Assembly (NCBI GenBank): GCA_002684575.1
Contig: NYVP01000064.1
Coordinates: 45,082-50,200 of the forward strand
DNA: 5,119 nt
Direction: 5' to 3'
From: Verrucomicrobiales bacterium
Lineage (GTDB): Bacteria; Verrucomicrobiota; Verrucomicrobiia; Verrucomicrobiales; DEV007
Of the stretch, positions 1 to 5,119 are shown one piece after another (position 1 is the first letter of the stretch; the number at the start of each line of letters is the position of its first letter). The notes under the pieces were generated by a model that saw only the letters and a list, made by a program, of their open reading frames with translations, made no database searches and was not told the DNA's origin. A program made the translations under genes and the position numbers.

Positions 1-35
1 AAAAAGAGCGGCCAGAAGCTAATTAATGAAAGTAT

Positions 36-65
36 AAAAAAAATACGTTTTGTTATATTTTTTTT
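36..65 (-). terminator. Weak A/U hairpin downstream of the exonuclease gene, possible terminator
   Basis: Read on the minus strand after the exonuclease stop, a run of A residues is followed by a short spacer and then a run of eight T residues. These can pair as a stem of about 10 bp made only of A-U pairs with a loop of about 9-10 bases. The T run would have to act as both the 3' arm and the U-tract. There are no G-C pairs, so stability is poor. The rest of 1-124 is AT-rich DNA with no gene that I can see. Transcript end mapping would decide whether this ends transcription. Confidence 0.2.
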
Positions 66-124
66 TATCACGTTTGTCTTATCTTAAAAATGTTACTAAG
101 AAACCTATAAATTTTAATAGATTA

Positions 125-676
125 CTATTCAGGTAAATCCCATTCGACCTCGGCAGTCTGAATATTTCCAAATTTATCATCATACTTAATATAACCTTCC
201 TTAGCGCCAAATTCGTGTACAAGTTTTGTTACTTTGACATCATAACAGCAATACTCCGCTACTTCTCTATATTTGCCTTCACGCCACCATCTGATGGCAT
301 CTAGACCTTGAGCCGTTTTGCCAGTTCCTAAAGTCGCTGATGCAACAGATTCAAGTTTGATTCGGTGACCAATTTTTTCTTCTATGCTAACCATTAGATC
401 GAGACTAATGCATTGGTCAGCCAATGAAAACGGATGGTAACCTTCTAGAACAGGGTAATCGAAATTAATGTGATTAAAACCAATAACGAGATCAGCAGAA
501 GTCAATTCCTTGATCAAGTCTTCAACTTTATGTTCAGGATAAGCAATATATCCATTAGATTTTGAACTGTACGTAACACCAACAGACATTCTCATATCGC
601 CCTTGTTATTCCATCCTCCAACATCATTAGCTGAATGAATAGTCTCTAGATCAAAATAAACGTAATTTTTCGTCAT
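125..676 (-). CDS. Stand-alone RNase H-like (DEDDy) 3'-5' exonuclease domain protein
   Basis: This 183-residue protein is a predicted nuclease with the RNase H-like 3'-5' exonuclease fold and probably acts in the cytoplasm on DNA or RNA ends. The three Exo motifs are visible. Exo I is FDLET (D9, E11). Exo II is GFNHINFDYP (N68, D73). Exo III is EYCCYD, where Y142 and D146 give the YxxxD spacing of the DEDDy subclass. A further conserved-looking acid is D93 in SLDLM. It resembles the exonuclease domain grouped with RNase_H_2 / YprB-type proteins, and similar modules occur fused to helicases, but here the protein is only the nuclease domain. There is no signal peptide or membrane segment. The ATG lies 7 bases after the stop of the upstream GYF-RDD gene, suggesting one transcript, with no Shine-Dalgarno sequence (the spacer is A/T only). 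The substrate is unknown. Fold confidence is high and pathway confidence is low. Confidence 0.85.
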   Translation of the reverse strand: MTKNYVYFDLETIHSANDVGGWNNKGDMRMSVGVTYSSKSNGYIAYPEHKVEDLIKELTSADLVIGFNHINFDYPVLEGYHPFSLADQCISLDLMVSIEEKIGHRIKLESVASATLGTGKTAQGLDAIRWWREGKYREVAEYCCYDVKVTKLVHEFGAKEGYIKYDDKFGNIQTAEVEWDLPE

Positions 677-683
677 TTTATTT

Positions 684-1520
684 CTATGGTATTATTGGTT
701 CTGGAGACAACAATAAGAGTCCAACTAAATTGTTAATTATAAAGATTGAAAAAATTCCAGCAAAAATTCTCAGTGCGCTTAGTTCGTTATGCGTCACCTC
801 TATTTTCAACCATCGGTCCCACTGGGTTATTCTTTTATTTAATAAATATATATATGAAATAATGGGGCAGATAATTAGGAAAGGAAAAACCCAAAACCCA
901 AGGCCAAAAAATAGAACAAAAAATGATCTTGTTAAGGCAGACAAGGGATCAACTCTTTTCCCATCAATCATGGATGTTTTTATGTTTAATATCCATTTTC
1001 CAAGTGTTGTAGAAAAAATCGATATTAGTAATGACTCAGTAATTATCCAAGAAATGCAAATTGATAAAGTTATCAATACTAAGACACCAATTTCAGGTTG
1101 AGCAGTTGATTCACTGCTCAACATTTTTTGCAGAGCATCAGGTCCCATTAGCTCATTAAGTTTTGACCTTCCTAGGTAATTATTTAGAAATAAAATTCCC
1201 AAAAAAATATTAATTGGAAAGTCAATTAATTTGGCCCATAACCTAATCCAAGGTTTTGCTTTTGAGAGATTTGGAGAAGGTTCTAGAAAAGATTTTCTTT
1301 CTTCGCTATTAACAATTATTGAATTACGGTCAGCTTCGGCAATTTCGATATCAATGCTATTTTTAAAAGGTGGACACTCTTTCAATGGCTCCCATTTCGT
1401 CATCCCTTTGACCCATGCTAAAGTGCTTGTGTTAATTTTATCCTTACGAAGTAATTCTCTTACCTCGTAAATGCTCATCGGCCCGGTATTTTTGCCGTCA
1501 ATTACAACGAATATTTCCAT
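684..1520 (-). CDS. GYF_2 domain plus RDD family membrane protein
   Basis: This 278-residue protein has two parts. Residues 1-50 look like a GYF_2 (DUF4339) module: FVVIDGKNTGPMS, then an ExRELLRKDKI helix, then LAWVKGMTKWEPL with W36, G39, M40 and W43 in the usual pattern. A polar linker (about 51-88) leads to an RDD domain. It begins WIRLWAKLIDF (R93, D100), continues with TLGKWILNIKTSMIDGKRVD (about 172-191), and ends with QWDRWLKIEV (D235). Hydrophobic segments lie near 98-115, 144-168, 196-226 (long, perhaps two spans) and 249-272. The GYF part is probably cytoplasmic. RDD proteins are poorly characterised. Some have been linked to ion transport, but nothing here shows a substrate. The ATG is preceded only by a weak AGAG-like stretch. 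It diverges from the iron operon and probably heads a two-gene unit with the exonuclease. Confidence 0.82.
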   Translation of the reverse strand: MEIFVVIDGKNTGPMSIYEVRELLRKDKINTSTLAWVKGMTKWEPLKECPPFKNSIDIEIAEADRNSIIVNSEERKSFLEPSPNLSKAKPWIRLWAKLIDFPINIFLGILFLNNYLGRSKLNELMGPDALQKMLSSESTAQPEIGVLVLITLSICISWIITESLLISIFSTTLGKWILNIKTSMIDGKRVDPLSALTRSFFVLFFGLGFWVFPFLIICPIISYIYLLNKRITQWDRWLKIEVTHNELSALRIFAGIFSIFIINNLVGLLLLSPEPIIP

Positions 1521-1641
1521 GTATCTCTATCTGATGGTTAATATGGATATTAAAGCCTATCATTCAAAACGTTTAATTAATGCTGTATTTCATATATGTT
1601 AATAAAATACTAATGAAAAAACATTTTGATTTTTTTAACTC
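1521..1641. other. AT-rich divergent intergenic region
   Basis: These bases separate the GYF-RDD start (minus strand) from the Fur-like palindrome of the iron operon (plus strand). I see no ORF or RNA gene. The promoter for the minus-strand pair must lie here or close by, but I cannot choose one box pair with confidence because many A/T hexamers fit loosely. A TACTAAT stretch at 1608-1614 could be a distal -10 element for the plus strand. If used, it would place the whole palindrome inside the transcript. Confidence 0.4.
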
Positions 1642-1661
1642 TTTCATTTATTGAGAATAAT
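1626..1661 (+). promoter_or_regulatory. Candidate futA core promoter overlapping the Fur-like operator
   Basis: Two loose sigma-70-type arrangements fit. One is TTGATT (1626-1631) with TATTGA (1649-1654) at 17-bp spacing. The other has AATAAT (1656-1661) as a -10 element matching TATAAT at 5 of 6 positions, with TTAACT (1635-1640) at a short 15-bp spacing. In both, the -10 element lies inside the palindrome, so a bound repressor would block RNA polymerase. Both would give a leader of about 10 nt or less before the ATG at 1671. The promoter assignment is inference and only the overlap logic is firm. Confidence 0.3.
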
Positions 1662-1676
1662 TCTCAATAAATGAAA
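1642..1676. promoter_or_regulatory. Perfect 35-bp palindrome with Fur-like core, iron-responsive operator of the fut operon
   Basis: Two 17-base arms (TTTCATTTATTGAGAAT and its exact complement) flank a single central A at 1659. The core TGAGAAT-A-ATTCTCA (1652-1666) matches the 7-1-7 Fur consensus TGATAAT-N-ATTATCA at 12 of 14 positions. It also satisfies the TGA-N9-TCA pattern described for RirA IRO boxes. The position immediately before and into an Fe(3+) importer gene supports an iron-responsive repressor, most likely Fur, releasing transcription under iron starvation. The right arm includes the futA ATG and AAA codons. Which regulator binds cannot be read from this window. Confidence 0.85.
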
Positions 1677-2708
1677 ACATTATCAAAAATTCTCAATTTC
1701 GTACCCGTTCACCTCTTTATATCCTTGGTAGTCTTTAACGTTTTGCCGGTTGGAGCCCAAGAAGTTACTCTCTACTCTCATAGGCACTATGAGGCTGATG
1801 AAAAACTCTATGAGAAATTTACCAAAGATACTGGAATAAAAGTAAATGTCGTCAAGGCTTCAGCTGACGCACTTATTGAAAGAATTAAAGCTGAGGGAAA
1901 GGAATCACCCGCAGATTTACTTATTGCTGCAGATGCTGGGCGACTCGTCAGAGCTCAAGATGCGGGTGTTTTACAAGCTGCAACCAGTTCTAAGCTCGAT
2001 AAACAAGTTCCAAAAAACATGAGAGATGCAGCTGGTCATTGGTATGGTTTTACCGTGAGGTCTCGCGTACTCATATACTCAAAAGACCGCGTCAAACCAT
2101 CACAGTTGAGTACTTATGAGGACTTGGCTGATCCGAAATGGAAGGGAAAACTTTTGGCACGCTCTTCTTCCAATATTTATAACCAATCTCTTTTGGCATC
2201 TATTATTGCCAATAATGGCAAGTCAGGTGCTGCTAAGTGGGCTTCTGCAGTACGTAAGAATATGGCAAGGCCCCCAGAAGGCAGTGACCGTGATCAGATG
2301 AGAGCAGTTGCCGCAGGCATTGGTGATGTTGCTATTGCAAACACATATTACGTCGGACTATTGGTGAACTCGTCTAATCCTAAGGATCGTGAAGTTGCAG
2401 AAAAAGTTGGAGTGTTTTTTCCTAATCAAAAAGGAAGGGGAGCGCATATAAATATTAGTGGTGGGGGAGTAGTAAAGTGGTCAAAAAACAAAGCCAATGC
2501 TATCAAGCTACTTGAATTTTTGACTGGTCCAGAAGCCCAGAGCACATTTCCTGTGACAACATATGAATTTCCCCTAGAAGTTTCTTCTACAGATTCTCCA
2601 TTGCTGAAATCTTGGGGTAAATTTAAAGCTGATGCATTATCCATTTCAGAATTAGGGACTTTAAATTCCGAAGCTGTTAAGATTTTTGCCTTAGCTAATT
2701 GGAAATAA
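1671..2708 (+). CDS. futA: Periplasmic Fe(3+)-binding protein of ABC importer (FutA/FbpA family)
   Basis: This 345-residue extracellular solute-binding protein captures ferric iron in the periplasm and delivers it to the FutB permease. Residues 1-29 form a signal peptide: K2/K6, a hydrophobic core LFISLVVFNVL, and a VGA|Q signal peptidase I site. There is no cysteine in the protein, hence no lipobox. The mature protein starts near Q30 with QEVTLYSHRHYEAD. The FutA iron ligands can be placed by spacing against Synechocystis FutA1: H39 and Y40 (RHY), Y170 (SSNIYNQSL), and Y226 and Y227 (NTYYVG). The C-terminal GGGVVKWSKNKANAIKLLEFLTGPEAQ stretch is typical of the family, and the length is normal. 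An in-frame TAA directly precedes the ATG, and any later start would destroy the signal peptide, so this start is firm despite having no Shine-Dalgarno sequence. It is the first gene of the operon, directly under the Fur-like palindrome. Confidence 0.95.
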   Translation: MKTLSKILNFVPVHLFISLVVFNVLPVGAQEVTLYSHRHYEADEKLYEKFTKDTGIKVNVVKASADALIERIKAEGKESPADLLIAADAGRLVRAQDAGVLQAATSSKLDKQVPKNMRDAAGHWYGFTVRSRVLIYSKDRVKPSQLSTYEDLADPKWKGKLLARSSSNIYNQSLLASIIANNGKSGAAKWASAVRKNMARPPEGSDRDQMRAVAAGIGDVAIANTYYVGLLVNSSNPKDREVAEKVGVFFPNQKGRGAHINISGGGVVKWSKNKANAIKLLEFLTGPEAQSTFPVTTYEFPLEVSSTDSPLLKSWGKFKADALSISELGTLNSEAVKIFALANWK

Positions 2709-2722
2709 TTATAATCATTCTT
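2704..2722. promoter_or_regulatory. Second Fur-like site over the futA stop codon
   Basis: This 19-base stretch matches the classical Fur consensus GATAATGATAATCATTATC at 15 of 19 positions by direct alignment. It covers the futA stop codon and the first bases of the futA-futB gap. It is not a strong palindrome, and the DNA is AT-rich, which raises the chance of a random match. If real, it could be a roadblock or mark a secondary iron-regulated promoter for futBC. Confidence 0.3.
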
Positions 2723-2755
2723 AATTAAATCCCCCTCGTTGCTTGGTTAAGTTTT
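2720..2755 (+). terminator. Possible intercistronic hairpin between futA and futB
   Basis: In RNA, 2720-2728 (CUUAAUUAA) can pair with 2743-2751 (UUGGUUAAG) as a 9-bp stem with two G-U wobbles. The loop is 14 bases with a C-rich run, and four U residues follow at 2752-2755. It is weak for a full terminator. It could act as a partial terminator or 3'-end stabiliser that keeps binding-protein mRNA in excess over permease mRNA, a common arrangement in binding-protein operons. That role is inference. Confidence 0.25.
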
Positions 2756-2785
2756 ATGCCTTAGGCTAATGACCTTTTCTTGGTT

Positions 2786-4450
2786 ATGCCTGTAGGTTTA
2801 AAGGATATAAAGACTCAAAGAATCTCATCTTTTTGGTGGTGGCTTGCTGCAGCAGTCATCACGATAGTGCTTTTTTCTCCTCTTACTGTAGTACTTTCCT
2901 CATTTTTTGAAGCACCTGGAGAGGGATGGGAGCTTATATCAGAGCATCTGCTCTTCGAATATATTCTAGGCACGCTAATTATGATTATTGGTGTTGGGAT
3001 TACTGTTCTTCTTTTTGGAGTTGGTTCTGCATGGATAATTACTGTTTGGGACTTTCCTTTTAAGAGATTTTTTTCTTTAGCGTTGATGCTCCCAATGGCG
3101 ATACCGACTTACGTCATGGCTTTTGCATACTCGTTTGTTAAATATGATATACGAGACCCATTAATGCTTTTGATTAAAGAAAGATGGGGAGCTTCAGTAA
3201 TGTCGTCTTCGACTGAAGTATTTAATCATGGTTTGGCTATTTTAGTTCTTTCTTTTGCTCTCTATCCCTATGTTTATGTAGCAGCCAGAGTGGGGTTCTC
3301 GGAAATTTCTGGAACCTATATTGAAAATTCAAGGCTACTAGGTCGTGGTTTATTTCGTAGTGTCTTTAGTGTTGGTTTACCATTAGCCCGACCAGCAATC
3401 ATTGGTGGGCTTTTGTTGGCGCTTCTTGAAGTGATGAATGAGTATGGAGCAATGACTTTTTATGGTATTGAAACTTTAACAACAGGCATCTTTGTGAGTT
3501 GGACTGATCTGGGTGATAAAGATTCCGCTATACGCTTAGCTGCAGTTGCTATGGTTTTTGTTCTTCTTATTATCGTTTTAGAAAGATTATTGAGAGGACG
3601 AGCCAAGTTTCATGCTCATAGGTCTTCAAAAAATAATTTTTCGACACCAACGCAAACTAACTTCGGCTCATTTATGGCGTTCGTATGTTGTTTGATGATT
3701 TTCCTATTATCATTTGTATTCCCCATTTCTAATTTAATCATGAATACATTTAGAGGTTGGGGTAAAAGTAATATTTCTAGTTTGGTCCAGGGTCCTTTAG
3801 TTGATAGTTTTATTGTTTCCTCAGTTGGATGCGTTGGAATAGTTGTTGCAGCATTGATTGTATCGTATGCATCAAGATTATTTCCCTCTTTTATCATGAA
3901 AACTTTAACTAAGCTATGTATGCTGGGTTATGCTGTTCCTGGAGCTGTCGTTGCAATTTCGATACTAATATATTTTTCAGGTATGGGAAAATTTATCAGT
4001 GAGTACTTTGGGATTAGCTCCCTTACATCTTTGATGTTCACTTTGACTCCTGCAGGATTAATAGTTGCCTATTTTGTTAGATTTATGACGCCTGCTTTGG
4101 CACCGATTGAAGCTGGCATGACAAGAATAAATGTTAATATGGATGAGGCTTCTTCTATGCTTGGAAGATCGAGTTGGGGTAGTTTCTTCAATATTCACCT
4201 ACCACTTCTTCGGTTTCCTCTCCTTGGAGCAATGATAGTGTTATTTGTTGATATCTTAAAAGAATTGCCGCTAACTCTAGTGCTTAGACCTCCGAATATT
4301 GAGACGCTTGCAACTACTTCATATGGCTTAATTCAAAAAGAAGAAAGGATAGTTGATGGTTCTATTCCTGCCCTAGTGCTAGTTATAACCGGAACATTGG
4401 GTGTCTTAGCTTTACATCTTTTAATTCGTAAACGAATAGTTCAAGAATAA
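2786..4450 (+). CDS. futB: Fused two-domain Fe(3+) ABC importer permease (FutB/FbpB family)
   Basis: This 554-residue inner-membrane protein forms the translocation path for ferric iron. Both permease halves are fused in one chain, as is normal for FbpB/FutB. About twelve hydrophobic segments are visible, six per half, joined by a polar linker near 268-294 (RLLRGRAKFHAHRSSKNN). Each half has the conserved LPxAxP-like stretch (LPMAIPTYVMAFAY near 102-115; GYAVPGAVVAISIL near 381-394). Each half also has an EAA loop that contacts the ATPase: ENSRLLGRG...GLPLARP (about 180-203, G186) and DEASSMLGRS...HLPLLRF (453-477, G460). I chose ATG 2786 over an in-frame TTG at 2780, because an in-frame TAG at 2762 excludes longer forms and neither candidate has a Shine-Dalgarno sequence. 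The gap after futA is 77 bases. FutC follows after 4 bases. Confidence 0.93.
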   Translation: MPVGLKDIKTQRISSFWWWLAAAVITIVLFSPLTVVLSSFFEAPGEGWELISEHLLFEYILGTLIMIIGVGITVLLFGVGSAWIITVWDFPFKRFFSLALMLPMAIPTYVMAFAYSFVKYDIRDPLMLLIKERWGASVMSSSTEVFNHGLAILVLSFALYPYVYVAARVGFSEISGTYIENSRLLGRGLFRSVFSVGLPLARPAIIGGLLLALLEVMNEYGAMTFYGIETLTTGIFVSWTDLGDKDSAIRLAAVAMVFVLLIIVLERLLRGRAKFHAHRSSKNNFSTPTQTNFGSFMAFVCCLMIFLLSFVFPISNLIMNTFRGWGKSNISSLVQGPLVDSFIVSSVGCVGIVVAALIVSYASRLFPSFIMKTLTKLCMLGYAVPGAVVAISILIYFSGMGKFISEYFGISSLTSLMFTLTPAGLIVAYFVRFMTPALAPIEAGMTRINVNMDEASSMLGRSSWGSFFNIHLPLLRFPLLGAMIVLFVDILKELPLTLVLRPPNIETLATTSYGLIQKEERIVDGSIPALVLVITGTLGVLALHLLIRKRIVQE

Positions 4451-4454
4451 TCGG

Positions 4455-5119
4455 ATGTCGAAATCACTTCGAGTACAGGAAATTACTAAATGCTTTCCAA
4501 GATCGGATAAGCCCGCGCTTGAAAGAGTTTCTATTTCCCTTTCTGATGGTGACATCATGGCTCTAGTCGGCGAAAGTGGAAGCGGAAAGACTACTCTTTT
4601 GAGAATCATTGCCGGTTTAGAAAACCCCGATAGTGGTTTGGTCGAAATTAATGGTGAGATTGCCTGGAGCTCTGAAACAAAAACTTTATTACCTGAGGAA
4701 CGTAACATAGGATTTGTATTTCAGGATTATGCTCTTTTTCCTCACTTAACCATAAAAAATAATATTCTTTACGGATTGCATAAGCTAAGCCCGAAAAATG
4801 AGAGATTCAAACGGTTCAATGAAATTCTTTCTTTGACTGGTCTTGAGAATCTTGAGAATAGGTTTCCTCATGAGCTTTCTGGTGGTCAACAGCAGCGAGT
4901 CGCTTTAGCTAGAGCGCTTGCTCCAAAGCCAAATTTTATATTACTTGATGAGCCATTTAGTAATCTTGATCCTGTTAGAAAAGATTCTTTGCGAGACGAG
5001 CTTAGATCAGTGGTCAAAGAAAGTGGTGTCTCGGCTTTAATTGTAACTCATGATACCCGTGACGCTCTATCTGTTGCAGATACTTTGGCAGTTTTAAAAG
5101 AAGGTAAGTTAGAGCAAGT
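4455..5119 (+). CDS. futC: Fe(3+) ABC importer ATP-binding protein (FutC/FbpC family), cut at window edge
   Basis: This is the ATPase that powers FutB. The ATG at 4455 lies 4 bases after the futB TAA, and 221 codons are present with no stop before the window ends. The translation begins MSKSLRVQEITKCFPRSDKP. All ABC motifs are intact. Walker A is GESGSGKT (39-46). The Q-loop is FVFQDYALFPHLT (Q90). The signature is LSGGQQQR (141-148). Walker B is FILLDEP (161-167; D165, E166). The D-loop is SNLD (169-172). The switch histidine is H199 in VTHD. The LPEERNIGFVFQDYALFPHLT stretch is characteristic of the iron/spermidine/maltose importer ATPase class, and the operon position assigns it to iron. 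The family is usually near 340-350 residues with a C-terminal regulatory (TOBE-like) region, so that part is missing only because the window stops. The tight spacing suggests translational coupling to futB. Confidence 0.93.
   Translation, partial: MSKSLRVQEITKCFPRSDKPALERVSISLSDGDIMALVGESGSGKTTLLRIIAGLENPDSGLVEINGEIAWSSETKTLLPEERNIGFVFQDYALFPHLTIKNNILYGLHKLSPKNERFKRFNEILSLTGLENLENRFPHELSGGQQQRVALARALAPKPNFILLDEPFSNLDPVRKDSLRDELRSVVKESGVSALIVTHDTRDALSVADTLAVLKEGKLEQ

Noticed and set aside
1..35. GC-containing stretch near the left edge as part of a terminator, inverted repeat or att-like site
   Set aside because: No complementary arm is visible within the window. It may continue beyond the edge, but nothing here supports a call.
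730..1101. A 123-codon plus-strand reading frame opposite the GYF-RDD gene
   Set aside because: It is fully antisense to a gene with recognisable domains, has low-complexity composition and shows no family motif. It is best explained as a shadow.
1231..1470. A 79-codon plus-strand reading frame
   Set aside because: It is antisense to the GYF_2 domain coding region and has no recognisable domain.
2116..2644. Short frames on both strands inside futA (2116-2301 plus, 2426-2644 minus)
   Set aside because: They lie wholly within a well-supported coding region and show no motif or start signal.
2780..2785. TTG at 2780 as the futB start, two codons before the ATG
   Set aside because: The ATG at 2786 is the commoner start type and neither has a ribosome binding site. 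The difference is two residues and does not affect function.
3616..3897. A 93-codon minus-strand frame inside futB
   Set aside because: It is antisense to membrane-segment codons of the permease and is a compositional shadow.
4421..4708. A 95-codon minus-strand frame at the futB-futC junction
   Set aside because: The opposite strand encodes FutC including Walker A and the start of the Q-loop region, so this frame is a shadow.
1..5119. Mobile elements, CRISPR repeats, tRNA or rRNA genes
   Set aside because: No transposase, integrase, spaced direct repeats, or tRNA-like cloverleaf was seen on reading both strands. Gene order looks like ordinary chromosomal operons.

Overview
The window is AT-rich bacterial chromosomal DNA with two gene blocks that diverge from a 150-bp intergenic region. 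The substrate-binding protein has a classical signal peptide and no lipobox cysteine, so the cell is most likely Gram-negative. The stand-alone RNase H-like exonuclease, the GYF-RDD membrane protein and the base composition together remind me of marine Verrucomicrobiota (Opitutales-like). That placement is from memory of family distribution and is tentative.

Left block, minus strand (about 1520 down to 125): a membrane protein with an N-terminal GYF_2 domain and a C-terminal RDD domain is followed after 7 bases by a small DEDDy-type 3'-5' exonuclease. They look co-transcribed. Neither has an assignable pathway. Bases 1-124 beyond the exonuclease stop hold no gene, only AT-rich DNA with a weak all-A/U hairpin.

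Right block, plus strand (1671 to the window end): a complete ferric-iron ABC importer operon apart from its cut-off last gene. It encodes a periplasmic Fe(3+)-binding protein (FutA/FbpA family), a fused two-domain permease (FutB/FbpB) and the start of the ATPase (FutC/FbpC). FutA captures Fe(3+) in the periplasm, FutB forms the membrane channel and FutC supplies ATP hydrolysis. The ATPase gene begins 4 bases after the permease stop and runs off the right edge.

Regulation: a perfect 35-bp palindrome at 1642-1676 contains a Fur-like 7-1-7 core (TGAGAAT-A-ATTCTCA) and runs into the first codons of futA, so iron-dependent repression is very likely. A weaker Fur-like match lies over the futA stop codon, ahead of a possible intercistronic hairpin. 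None of the five gene starts has a convincing Shine-Dalgarno sequence.

No new multi-gene system is evident. The transporter is a known type. The points worth a second look are the palindrome fused to the start codon, the second Fur-like site, and the uncharacterised GYF-RDD/exonuclease pair.
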